Shown: piece after piece, positions 13,301-25,626 of the stretch
How the letters are laid out: each line of letters starts with the position of its first letter
Numbering within the stretch: position 1 is the first letter of the stretch
Assembly (NCBI GenBank): GCA_016785225.1
Contig: JAFBJZ010000290.1
Coordinates: forward strand, 62,001 to 126,000
Origin: Psettodes erumei
Taxonomy: Eukaryota; Chordata; Actinopteri; Pleuronectiformes; Psettodidae
DNA length: 64,000 bases
Direction of reading: 5' to 3'
Translations under genes and position numbers: made by a program
The notes under the pieces: model-generated
The model's database searches: none
Told to the model about the DNA's origin: nothing
What the model saw: the letters and a program-made list of their open reading frames with translations, nothing else

Positions 13301-16300
13301 AATCCACCCACAAATGGACAGGAAAGACAAGAGCTGGCCCCTGCACGGAGAGACACAGAGACTCATGTTTTTATATGCGATTGTTTGTATGTGAACGCAT
13401 GCTGATGTAGATATTGTTTCAATCCTAGTACTATGCTCTATTTATAATGTCATTTCCTGTAACTGAGGCAGCCATGGAGCCCCACGATCGATACGGTGGA
13501 TCTATTTTCTTGCTGCTTGTTGTCCCCTATCCTCCCTTCTCCTCTTGTCCTTACCTCTTTCATTCACTTTCACCACTTCTTCTCTGTCTCTCTCCAAGAC
13601 ACCAACCTGACACAGATAAGACTGCAAAAGAAATAAATTATATTTACAAAGTATTTATAGAAGGGGATAAATAAGTGGGAATTTAAACCAGAATATAAAT
13701 GCTTGCTGAAATTTTTTTTGTGAGTGCAAGAGGAGTATTTAAAACAAACACATGCAAAATTATGTGAGAATCCTGACATTTGACATGTTAAATGACCCCC
13801 CCCCTCACCTCGGTCCCGATTCACAGACTGAGCAGTGAAATTACGTGAAACTGCACCTTTTTTTCCCCATCTGATGTCCCCGTCTTTGTCCGCCAGGATG
13901 CAAAGCTGGGGGCTGAACACCTACCTGTATGGTCCCAAAGATGACCTAAAACACAGACTGCTGTGGAGAGAAGTCTATTCTCCCGAAGAGGAAGGTATGG
14001 ACATGCCATTCATGCATCTATCCATCTATGTATTTGAGCATTCATCTGCCCTGATATGCAATCAGTTTTTGTCGCTGAGCTATAAATTTAATTGATATCA
14101 ATGACGTAGTACCGCGATGCTAAATCAGTGGGGTACGACGGTACTTCACAGTTTTATGAAAATTCACACTGATGGAAATCACTGTCCCAAATATGAAATT
14201 GCCTTTTTGACATTACTTGTAAATGCACCAATTTTTATGCTGTCCATTATGTTATTTTTAGTGTCCCCTTTTAGTGTCCTGAGGCTTTAGAGAGAAGCTG
14301 AATTCCCCTCAAGATGCATAAAACTGAGATTAGAGAGAGCAATTAAATATATCCCACTCAGACATCTGTGATTGTTGCTTAAAATGTTTTTGTTCATACA
14401 TATGCACTATATTTGAATGACTTTAGCAAAAAGCGTTCAGTTTTTCTCAGTCTGCTAACCTCCCTTCCCTGCATCCTTTCTTCTCTATTAGTTAAAGTGA
14501 TTATCTTTTTTCTCTCTTCATTTTGGCCACTGTAATTTCATCTCACTTCAAATTCTCAAATTCAAGACTTTTTTCTCACCTTCCCCCCAGGTCAGTTGCG
14601 TACTCTCATAGTGGAGGCCCAGTCGAGGGGCCTGAGGTTTGTTTACGCTCTCTCTCCTGGTCAGGACATCGTCTTCTCTTCTTCATGCGATTTGACACTG
14701 CTGAAACGCAAACTGAGACAGGTATATAACATGTGATAAGACCATAAGTACTGCTGGAACGTAATTGTTTCATGGTTTTCCCCTCTGTTTCTTGTATCTC
14801 TCATGTACAACCTTACCTCTCTCTCTGTCCAGGTATCAGACCTGGGTTGCCAGGCATTTGCCATTCTGTTTGATGACATCGATCACTCCATGTGTCAGGC
14901 CGACAGTGAGGCCTTCTCTTCATTCGCCCATGCTCAGGTCAATATAACCAATGAGATCTATCGGTTCTTGGGGGAACCACCTGTCTTCCTCTTTTGCCCA
15001 ACAGGTAGGATTGGAGTTGGAAAACTTGTGGTCCTCAGGATGTCACAAAGTTGTTCATTAATAATGTAATAATTAAATACAACTCTTGCTCTCTCCCTGT
15101 AGAATATTGTGGTTCTCTGTGCTCTCCCAGTGTATCTAAGTCTCCCTACCTGCAGACTGTTGGAGAGGACCTACTGCCCAATATAACAGTAATATGGACA
15201 GGTGAGAAACAAATGCAAAGTTGTATTCTTGCAGCCATAAGCCAAGATCTTTAAGTTTCTTGTTTTCTGTTTTGTAGCCTAATTAGTTGACTTTTCCCCT
15301 TCACTCTTGGTCCCACAGGCAGTAAGGTCATCTCGAGGAAACTATCCGTAGACTGCCTGGCTGAGGTGGAGTCTGTCCTCCAGCGCCCACCGCTCATCTG
15401 GGACAACCTGCACGCGAATGACTATGACTCCAGACGCCTCTTCCTGGGGCCTTTCAAGGGCCGAGAGCCTCAGCTGAGGAGCCACCTGAGGGGCCTGCTG
15501 CTCAACCCAAACTGCGAGTTTGAAGCCAACTACATCCCGCTGCATACGCTGGGGAGCTGGTACGGAGCTGGAAAAGAGGAGAGGAAAGGTGAGGGGAGGC
15601 AGATGGAAGGAGGGAGTATGAGACCAAAGAGACGATTCAATAAACGAATATTGGCTCTGCCAGACCACAGCCATGTACCGTTATTCTGATTGCTTCCGGA
15701 GAAATGATTAATAAGCCACTGTTGCTTGGCAACAAATGTGGTTTTAACAACCAGATAAAAAATTGTCTGATATTACTTAACAACTAAATTTAGAGCTCCA
15801 TCTGTTGTTCTGGACAAAGCCACACAATATGCTTCGAGCTAAAGTTTCCCATAAAGTAATGTTTCCCAAATACAGAGTTGCATGAGCTTCAATAGTCTTC
15901 ATTTACTCTAACAGCAAAGTGGAACTGCAGTATGTACAGGAATTGCCAAAGAACATTCCTTTTGTATTCTATTTTTATACGACTTTTTGCCAGTCCTCTA
16001 AAATGGAAGAGCTGTCATAACCCATACATCACCTTACAATGACATTTGGATCATATTTATTATATTTCATTTACCCTAACTTTGAAATACATGAGAAATA
16101 CAGTCAGAGAAAGAAAGGGGACACAGAGGAGTTGCATGTGATGTTTTTTCTGATAACTATGAGGGGGGGGAGATGGTGATGGAGGAGTAATTGTGTGCTG
16201 TGATGAAAGAAGTAATGAGCGGAGAGCAAGGTCCCTCTGTGGAGGAGAAACAGGCCTTAAGGGATTGGATGGAAAAAAAGAGATGAAGGGCAGGCTGAGG

Positions 16301-19300
16301 CCTGTGATGGGGATGGAAATGGAAGAGGAATATTAATGATTACATGGGAGGGTGTGTGGGGGGTGGGGTGTTAATATGTGAAGTAATTACTAGATGGAAG
16401 GAAGGAATTTAAACTTCCCGATTTTTCTAAAGTAGACCAAGAAAAGAATATCAGGAAAACAAAGCCAATGTTAGCTTTCTGGTGTAGGAAGAGCCAGGCC
16501 TGTATCTTTTCTACTCATGCATTAATGTTTGAATGTGAGGTGTTTCCGCCTGACTGATTCTGCGAAGGAATTTGGCAGTGGTTTTCTGTATTTCGTACTG
16601 TATGAACATATGTAATTTAGAATCATCACATTGTTGCACATGTACCTAGATGAGGAGAGCGAGTACTGTCCTGACAGAGCTCTGTCTGCTGCGCTACATG
16701 ACTGGATGGAGGAGCTCAACCAGCCACTGCAAGCAGGTAAGAAAAATATGCTTTGGTGCTGCGCTTGTCTCTGTGTGTTGATATTAGACTGAACTCAAAC
16801 ACTTCCCCTGCTCAGTCACTTTCATGACCTTTGAAATCAATGTCTACCGTAACTGATTTATTTCAGTACACAGTTCAACAGCAAAACAGAGCCATTGTTC
16901 TATTGATCAGAGAATTGTAACTGTGCTAAGGAAGGGAACTTATGTTTTTCTTAATTGTTATAGGTCGGCAGAGTGCACGAGCAGACCAGCGTTCCTGTGC
17001 TCCGACATCTCGCTGCAAAACTCCTGACAGATCTGAGGGCCCCTCCACATTCAGAGGGACCTCTGCCGTGGTCAAACTCCCTGTCTTCCCCCTGAACTCC
17101 AGCTCACCCCCGTCGTCACCCACTAAGGTCAAGGGTGAGAGGGAGGTCCGAGACGGGGAGAAGACGAGGTCAAACATACCTGGTCAGCCCAATCACCAAA
17201 CTCCAGGATCCAGACCTGGAGCACCCACAGGGGGAAGCCGGACACAGAAGGCCCAGGGTCGAGGGCTCTGCGGTGGGAAGGGCCTGCTAAGTGAGTCCCA
17301 GGTGCGGCTGCTGGTTGGTCTTCACTATCTTCCCCATGAGCACGGCCCGTCGGCCCAGAAACTGCTCCAGGATCTGACCTGGCTTAAAACAAACTGCCAT
17401 GTGGTCAGCGCTAACAGCAAGAAGGCGCCGCCTCAGAAGGTTGGTTTTTGTTTTGTGCGCATTTCTTGTTGGTGAAATTTGAATTAATGTATGTGACAGT
17501 CACAATACTGTGTCCTTCTGACCTTGTTCTGTACATGTACGCGTGTCCTCAGGTGGATGAGTGGCGTGGTCGGGCTTCCAGGTTCCTGTCTCTGTGCGAA
17601 GACATAGCGCAGCTACACTGCAGCGTGGTGGGCGGGGCCAACAGGGCTGTACTGTATGACCTCTACCCTTACGTGTGGGACCTGAGGAACACTGCTCTGG
17701 TGGCAAAGGCCTTCATATGTTGGCTGGGTAAGGATACAGAGAGAGGGAGTTATTTAAGGCGTACTGTACTACCGTAGACTATACTATTTCTGTGATGTAA
17801 CAATACTGTCTCATTTTGATTGCCATCTTATCTCACACAGATGGACGGGTGCTGAGTGACAGCTCCACCCTGGGCTCCTGGAGGAACTGCTTCCACTGTG
17901 TGTAGCCTTGAAAAATCTTGGTCTCAGTGCCTGAAATAACAAACTACATGTACAAATAATTTTTACCCTGAGTAAACACAGCGTCACAAATTGCCATTAT
18001 TTCTCAGCACCAGCTCAGTGGAGCTAAGCAGTTAATGGTATGGGGAGGACTAAACCACCAGTTATACTTCAGATATTTATGGCAGCTGCTTAAAAACTGA
18101 AAAAGAAGTTCATTCCAGCCTATGTGTCTTGAGGTGTTTTAAAACACCGAGCTTTTGTGCCGACATGAATATTTAAAGTATGTGCAACTGTGCGATCTTT
18201 TTCCAACTTCTGCTGATAACTTTCCTGCCATTTCATTGGCCTTGAACCTTATAATGTCACCACCCTGACTGATTTGATTCTTGGCTGTGGTAGGGTGTGG
18301 GAAGACAACCGGAGCGGACCTACTGGGAGTGGAGTCAGAGCCGTGGGTGTTCAAAGGTGGCGTGTCTGGGGAGGTGCAGGTAGGGTGTGTTTGTGTAACA
18401 TTTTCCATGGCCATGGAAAATTGCTCCTTTTTTAGTTGTGTACGTGTGCATTCTTATTTTTTTGCAACTTGACTTGGTAGTTCAATCATTTCATAACTCC
18501 CTGATGTATGTGGGTTTGCCTGGTGTTTAGATGCTTCTCCCAATAAGCAGCAGCAGCGAACTCTTCAGCCATCCCCCTCCTCTCTTCCCCACCTCTCGTC
18601 TCTATAACATCAGGCCCTACCACAGCAAGGACAAGGCACGTATGAGACACCCATGTTATTTTTTCATACATAATGCCAGGATAAGTAATGGAATAGCATG
18701 GAAGTCTCTGGGAAATAAAAAAATGAATAACATTTTAGCTCCTGTAGATGCTCTGACTTAGTGACAGAAAGTCATGGAAAATTTATGGGATTTTCAATCA
18801 CAGCCATTTAGGACCCTGAATGTTCAGTCACCTGTAGGCTTTTAGACCAGCACTGGTGTGGGGAATCAGAGGCAGGAAATCACAGTGAGCGTACTGGTCT
18901 CAAATCAATAATAATTGTGTGGTTGTGTAGGTGGAGTTGTATCGGATGGTCCGCCAACTTCACCTGAGGACTCAGGGTGGCCAAGAGTCCAATATTGCTC
19001 ACCCAGATGTCATAGGAGACAGGTATGTTTGAGAGAGAAAGAAAGAATAGGATGAGTAAATGTATACCAATATATATTCCATTTTTTTTAATAGTAAGGT
19101 ATATTCCTTTCAATAGATGTCTGGGACCATGTCTGGCATTGTGCCCCGAGTACAGCTTCATCCTGGAGGACGAGCTGGGTGTGTGTGGCTGTGTGTTGGG
19201 CATTTTGGATGTTCGCTCCTTTGCCAAGCGGTGCCAGGCCAGCTGGATGCCCGCCATGAGGGACAAATACCCACCCAAAGGAGGCAACACACACCCCAAC

Positions 19301-20680
19301 ACACAGGTGAATGTGAAGAGTTGAAGAAGCCAAGAAGTCATAAAACACTGCCCTTCTTTTAACCCATTCTGTCATTCTTAAGAGCACAGGAGCCAAACTA
19401 CAGATCAAACAAATCAAACATTTAAATGTTAAGACATATCAGTACCTGCAGTCACACCACCAGTATCCCCTCTGTAGTACAACAGTGATGCAGCTGTAAA
19501 CAGAAAAAGAAATAGATCAGTAGTTATGGTAGGGGAAAGGGAAGGTGCTTTACAGTAAAGTATCTTTGTGGTGAAAAAAGGGAGGATGCATGGTAACACA
19601 CTGGGCCACAGTCACAGTGCCGCAGCCACAGGACCAGTAGTGAGCAACAGAACAGTCACCCGCTGATGACTGTGAAGGTCATGCTCACTCAGTCCCTCGC
19701 AGTCCCACTTTGGATGACTGTCGTTAACCCTGCAAGTCTTCAAGAAGTAGAAGGATTTACCGTTTGTCAAAATTGAAATGGTCAAACAAAGTTAGTGAAC
19801 GTGTGAAGGCATCCGTTCCTGCTTTACTGTACAAAAGAACTTTCTTACCATAAAGAAAACCTCACCTAACCCTATCAGATTCTCAGGCAGGAAGTACATT
19901 AGACCAGTCACAGAGGTATGTGTCTACAAAATAAAAGCTGATGCAGCAGAGTCTCAAAACTAATTTGGAGAAAGCTTCCATGTCATTAGTGATGTCTGGT
20001 TGCTTTTAGGAGCCACTTGTAACTACCCTGGTTGAATGAGTTAGTAAGTTGTGGTTATTCAAATATGGCTCATCAGTAGCATCTAGTGGTAGCTGTACAA
20101 AATAGCAACAACATGGAACTGGTCAATACCAGCCTTCACAATGCCCCTGTCACTCAAGCACCAACCAAAAAAAAAAAAGAAGAAAAAAATACATCACCTA
20201 CCAGTGATGTAAAACTTGCAGGGTTTTTATTCATCAGCAGTAAGACTTTGCGCAAACGTCCTTGTGTCTCTGCCTCCCTCCGTGCAGGACTTGATCCAGC
20301 TGATGGAGGAGGACCAGGGTGAGTACCCGGACTCGCTCCTCTATCACTTCCCCTCCCAGCTGCGACTGGATGCCCTGCCTGAACTGGTGGACATCAGCGT
20401 GAGCCGCACCCTGCTCACTGCCCTCCTCACGGCACTAAAGGCAAACGGTAAACAGAGCGTATATAGGTGTGCATGTGCTGTATGCTCCATAGTTTCTATT
20501 ATCCTAGGTAATTAGGTATTTCTTTTTTCTGGTGGGTGTGTAGGTTCTCAGGGTGTGTTCTGTGAAGTGCAGCCAACAGACCGTCAGAGGCTGGAGTTCT
20601 TGACAAAGCTGGGCTTCCTTGAAATCCTCAGAGGAGAAGCCAGGAGCAGAGAGGGAGTGGTGCTGGGGAGGCTACTCTGA
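9614..20680 (+). CDS. O-GlcNAcase paralog (OGA / mgea5-like)
   Basis: Sixteen exons join in frame to 789 aa: 9614-9653, 11216-11267, 13897-13994, 14591-14721, 14833-15004, 15103-15201, 15319-15588, 16650-16736, 16964-17439, 17553-17727, 18294-18379, 18531-18635, 18931-19022, 19117-19306, 20288-20447, 20544-20680. OGA removes O-linked GlcNAc from Ser/Thr of nuclear and cytosolic proteins. The GH84 catalytic domain (about 7-290) opens with FLCGVVEGFYGRPW. It keeps the catalytic aspartate pair D121-D122 (FDDIDH, human D174/D175) and the WDNLHANDYD loop at 225-234. A linker follows, then the stalk helices (YLPHEHGPS, WRGRASRF) and the C-terminal acetyltransferase-like domain (EYSFILEDELGVCG to VVLGRLL). 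Human OGA is 916 aa; this one lacks the long N-terminal extension and the acidic loop, and its linker is basic. It looks like the divergent second fish copy rather than canonical oga. The intron after 18635 uses a GC donor. Confidence 0.93.
10264..10323. repeat. (CT)n(CA)n microsatellite
   Basis: A compound dinucleotide repeat in the first intron of the O-GlcNAcase paralog. It is preceded at 9960-10220 by degenerate GATG/GATGAT-rich sequence. Confidence 0.95.
17841..17906 (+). other. Possible alternative terminal exon of the O-GlcNAcase paralog
   Basis: After the exon ending at 17727, a good acceptor (tctcacacag) is followed by 22 in-frame codons ending in TAG at 17904-17906. The tail would begin DGRVLSDSS and end FHCV. 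Its use would delete the acetyltransferase-like domain. Direct splicing from 17727 to 18294 instead gives a sequence collinear with vertebrate OGA (WLGCGK), so this is not the main form. No AATAAA was seen close by. Confidence 0.3.
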
Positions 20681-20712
20681 ACATAAAACACACGGTTACA
20701 CACACACACACG

Positions 20713-20766
<54 letters not shown>

Positions 20767-22630
20767 ACCGTGTAACAGGTAAAAACACTTGCACAGTAGA
20801 TACACAAAAGGCAGTTACATAAACCGAAAGAAGCTGGAAAATGTTTCTTTTTCGCCGTTGAGAGAGAAAACCTTTCTAAAGGGACAGTACTGGATTCCTT
20901 TGAATCTGTGTGGCAGTAATGGGGATGAACCCAGAGTGTCTGAGGGATTAACAAAATATAAACTAAGCTTTGAATGAAGCCTTTGTCAGAGTTGTGGTAA
21001 TCTGTCTCAGATTCCACCCCTGTACTAGGATTATAAAATTATAAAAATTCGAAGGATGTCGGTAGCAGAACAGGTTTAGATGAGAGCAGAGAGCTCGATC
21101 ACAGCAGCAGCAGAGTTCCTTCAGTGGGAAGTATGTCATTTATTCTTTTTTTATTAACAATGGATTACAATACTACTTGGAAGTGAAAGGGGCTCAAAGG
21201 TGCTCTTGTTCATCAAACCTGACCTCTGACCTACAAGTAGAGGAACGACTCTTAAACCCAGAAAAACTATGTGGTGGTGGTTTAACTTGGGGCTGCCAAG
21301 TATTTTACTGCATATAGCCACAGCCACATGTAGTAAGTTATTTGGAGTAAGTAAGTGAGCTGGAGATGTGCAAGTAGATTCCTTTGGACAGAGCCAGGTT
21401 AGCTGCTTCACCCATTTCCTGTCTGAATGGCAAAAAATCTTCTCATTTAACTCTATGCATCAAAAATGCCAAACTTATCCTTTAAGTTCACATAAAACAA
21501 TCTGTACACGACCAGTTAAAGCTGCTGTGGTTGATCTTGCACTCTGCTCACCCTGCTTCATATGAATGCTAATTTATTTTTTTCTTCTTCCAAGTTCGGA
21601 TGTTGTTTTCTAAATTCTGTCCTGTTGGTTTCAGAGTCTGCCAATGCCCAACCCAACCCAGGCACAGTGACACTGTTTACATTTCATTACTTTTGAAGAA
21701 TGTTTACATGCATGAAGAACAAAATAATGAGTGACTATTTACATTTAGGATTAAATGTGCTGACATTGGCACAAAGGTACACATGTCATTTAGATGGAAT
21801 ACTCTAACATGGAACCATAAAGGGCGTTTGAGTTTGTTTTTTTTAAATTCGGCTTTTCTTTGCCATATAGCTGTATAGTCTTAGGAGAAGACATAAGAAA
21901 ATGCTAGTGCATGCACATTAAAACATCAGAAAGTAAAACAACAAAAATGATCGCCCCAGGTTTCTGTGCATGGAAACAATCAATTGGACACAACACACAC
22001 AAACACAAAGACACTTCAGTTGGATATAACAGATCTCTCCCTCATTATTTATGCTGTCATAGCGTGTGAATTCTTGCCAATTATTAGATATAATATACCC
22101 AAAGACTCATACTAAAACAAGCACAAGAGCACTCACAATCAGATCTTCAACTTAATGTAGAACTACGAATGTTAATTTTTTTGTAATGCATCTTAAAAAA
22201 GACAAACTACTGTTTGTGCAAGTATTTATATTTGTACTTTTGATTTTTCTGTTATAATCATTGTTGTGCTTTATCAATCAGAGACTGAAAAGCACTTTTG
22301 TACATTCCTTTTTGTTATCTACCTTGTCACCAGTCTGTGTGAAAGAGTTTCGTCCTCGAACTCAAAACAAACAAACAAAAATTCGAAAGCACTGAGACAG
22401 AAATGCACGATGTTAACATTTTGGATAAGACGTCATTGTTTGTTGCAGATGGTTGTGAGTTCACCGGGTTTTGTTTTTTGACAGTACACCGTATGTTGTA
22501 TGGTCGAATTTTAAAATGTGTGGGTGTTCAGTAATAGGTATGGGGATTGTAACTGTACACAGGTAACATGAAGCACTGTGGAAAAAAGATTTGAAAAGGA
22601 TAATTAATTAATAAACCATGGGTAAAATAC
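20681..22630 (+). other. 3'UTR of the O-GlcNAcase paralog
   Basis: No coding sequence was recognised after the stop. The stretch holds a long CA microsatellite and AT-rich sequence, and an AATAAA at 22610-22615 is a plausible end. A shorter transcript cannot be excluded. Confidence 0.4.
20699..20766. repeat. (CA)n microsatellite in the 3'UTR
   Basis: About 33 CA units with a few CG interruptions. It begins 19 bases after the O-GlcNAcase-paralog stop codon. Confidence 0.95.
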
Positions 22631-22663
22631 CTTCAATTTTTCATTTAAAATCATTTTAAAACT

Positions 22664-22698
22664 ATAATAATGATAATAATAATAATAACAACAACAAT
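22664..22698. repeat. (AAT)n/(AAC)n imperfect trinucleotide repeat
   Basis: AAT units grade into AAC units just after the predicted O-GlcNAcase-paralog polyadenylation signal. Confidence 0.8.
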
Positions 22699-23144
22699 GA
22701 GGATGACGATGATAAAAGTTGCCCTCAAACCCCTGGCCTAAGTAGCCGCCAACTCCATTTCAGAAACAGTCTTTGTCTGCGTGTGCTGACGCACTGATGC
22801 ACATGTTTGTTTTTACAAACATTAATGAGTTCCAGTAGAGTGCACTATAGCATGTCTGGGCAGGGTAGTGAAGGGATTAAAGTAAGTACTGTGGACTTCA
22901 CTCTGTGTTTTTCTTGACAAGTCAATTCTCATTTTAACAATGAATGATTGATTGCTGATTTCATGCCAATTAAAAGAGGTTTTCTTTCCCTTTACCTTGG
23001 TTGTCTCTCCTTTCTTTGTTTTTTATGTGTCATAGTTGGAAATACAATACACATTTAAATGCTGGGAAACTGACACAAAGCATAGAAACGCTGTAATAAC
23101 ACAAGTGGCAAAAACAAAATCAAAACATGGTTGAAAGTTTGACA

Positions 23145-23150
23145 CATTTA
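23145..23150 (-). promoter_or_regulatory. Candidate polyadenylation signal of the urea-transporter gene
   Basis: The variant signal ATTAAA on the minus strand, about 95 bases after the stop codon. I saw no canonical AATAAA nearer. This gene and the O-GlcNAcase paralog converge here, with only about 0.5 kb between their predicted transcript ends. Confidence 0.35.
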
Positions 23151-23245
23151 ATGGAACTAGTTGGGTCAGACGCATATAAGGTCCAGCCGATCCAGTAAGT
23201 ACTGATACGGTACCCTGTGTGTGTATGTGTGTGTGTGGCCTCTCA

Positions 23246-25572
23246 CTACACATCTGTACTTTCTCTTTCTTCGGTGTTCCCAGCTGCCCATTGGCTGCGA
23301 GAGCGCAGGTTGTGTTCAGGGGCCATAACTTGACCAATCGGGATGCGGTATGCTGCTAAACTGCCGGTCAGCAGCAACATCAGTGTAACTGTTAGAGTGG
23401 CTGCCCAACTGCATGCTGGGAGACCCACCTAGGAAGGGGGAGTGGGGGGATGGGGTAATGAATAATAATGAATGAAGTGACTAATTTATCAGTTCCTCAT
23501 CAATAAATATCTTTAACTTTAATAACAATAAATTAAGCAGATATTACTGTGGTCACAAGCACTGCACACTTTCAGCTCAGAGAAGACAAATCATAACGTG
23601 TGGCTTTTAGTGTGTGCACTCACAGTTGACAGCAGATTGCTCAGAGCGATGTCAACATATGCAGAGAGGAAGGCTGCGGGCAGAAGAGGAGAGTTTTAGA
23701 CTAAGTGCTGTTTATCCTCCACTGTGCGTCGTCCCTCGGTTGCTGACCATAATACATATTTATGGTGGCGTGAACAGACAGAGGTTGGCTGCAGTTGCTC
23801 TGCACATCAGGTGCAATGTTCCCGGCCAAACTTGTCAGTATTAAAAGTGCTCCCCTGCAATTACAGATGTGTCAGGTCAAGTTGTCTGTCATCAAGAGCG
23901 GATATAGATGTAGAGAGGTACAGCACATATATCAGGTTTTGACATGGCGAATTGACAGCATCTTTAATTTCACCTCATTCAGCACAGAAAAAGTGTATAA
24001 TGCTTCACCACTCCCTCCTCCAGAAAGCCACACTTCAGCAGGTCTGATTGAACTCATGACGTACTGAGAGGTGCAGTGACACAAAGGACTCAGGCAAATT
24101 AAATGAACGTATACCACCATGCACATAATTGTGTCTGCTAAAGTATTAGAGTAGCAAAAAATTAAAATGTCCTCCCAAAAAGGTAAAAAGTAGTAAATTT
24201 ACTGCAATCAAGTTTGAATTGACCTGTTGGAATTGCAAAGGAAGTTTCAAGGCAAAAGGAGGGAGGTTAAAGGTATGGCTTGAGCTTTCCTCCGAAACAT
24301 GAGTTGCACCACGCAGCTCCCGATTACTGTCTTTGTGAATTTGGAACAAAAGGTAGCAACTCTGTCAAGGTGTGTCTGTGTAAATGTTTGATCACCACTG
24401 GAAATGGCGAAGAGGTTGGTCCTCCAGCTCAAGACAAAAAAGAGTCCTCCCAAAGACATGCAGGTCAATGCTCCATTGAAACTGGACAGACCAGAGTAGA
24501 TAGACTCATGACGCACTGCCATGGAAAAACCTGCCAAGAAAAGCAAACACAGAGTTAAGTTGTGCCAAGCCTGATTTAAAAAACAAACAGAACTGCTGAC
24601 AGATTAAAACACCATTGCCAACATATAAGAACGATGTCCTCTTGAACCTGCAGTACCAGAATTATCCACATGGTGGTAATGGACTGACACAGAAGGCAAC
24701 TATGGTTGCCTTCTGTGCTGAATAATATCTGGTCCTACATTGAGCATATTGTTAATACTTGCTCAAAACATCACATTATTATCTCCATGTCTTTGGAGTC
24801 TTGTGGAAAAGTGATGCACCCAGATAGGGATTATATTAATGTGTTGCCTTAAAATGCAATAAATAAGATTTTAACAGCACAATATGAAAGTCACTAAATT
24901 TGTCTGATCACTCCATCATCCCTTCTGTCTGTGGTGCCGAGTATTGACACGGCAGGTGTCACCTACGACACACGCACACATACCTAAAAAACGGCACACC
25001 GTGATGCCCTCGGTTTTGAGGAGACGGCACAGGGTGGGGCAACACTGACGCAGTTAAATCACAGCGAGGCCAAGAAAGCCTCGACCTTATCTCTGTTGGC
25101 CTCCAGCAACAGCTGTGCGGTGACTCCCTACCCACATGTGATGGAGAATAACAAGGTTAAAAATGCAGGAAGACGAGGTCGGCTGCATTCATGGTGCAGC
25201 TTCATTCTGAATGAACATTTGTAGATGTCAAGTAAGTTCTTGTTTTCCCATATTCTGATTATCTCTTGCTTAATTTCCTCCCATTTTGACACAAGTAATG
25301 CTGGCTTTTTGCAATGCGTTTTCTGACTTAATTTTTAGAGACAGTCAGGGGACCACTAAAATGAAAACAAAAAGGGGGACTGAATGAATGTGTGTACCAA
25401 ATTTCCCTTTGTGTTGGATTGTGTTTGAGATATATTAGTCTGGACTTAAGGGCTGTACCACAGCCATGCTGCCTCCCTGACACAGCATTGCACACTGCAC
25501 ATTGCACCCTGAACAAAGATTCAGTTGTGCCTGTGTACTAAAGACACTGGTAAGCTGATGCAGACCCACCGC

Positions 25573-25626
<54 letters not shown>

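Noticed and set aside
20584..21017. Open frames with long Val-Cys or Thr-His runs
   Set aside because: Products of the CA microsatellite in the O-GlcNAcase-paralog 3'UTR.
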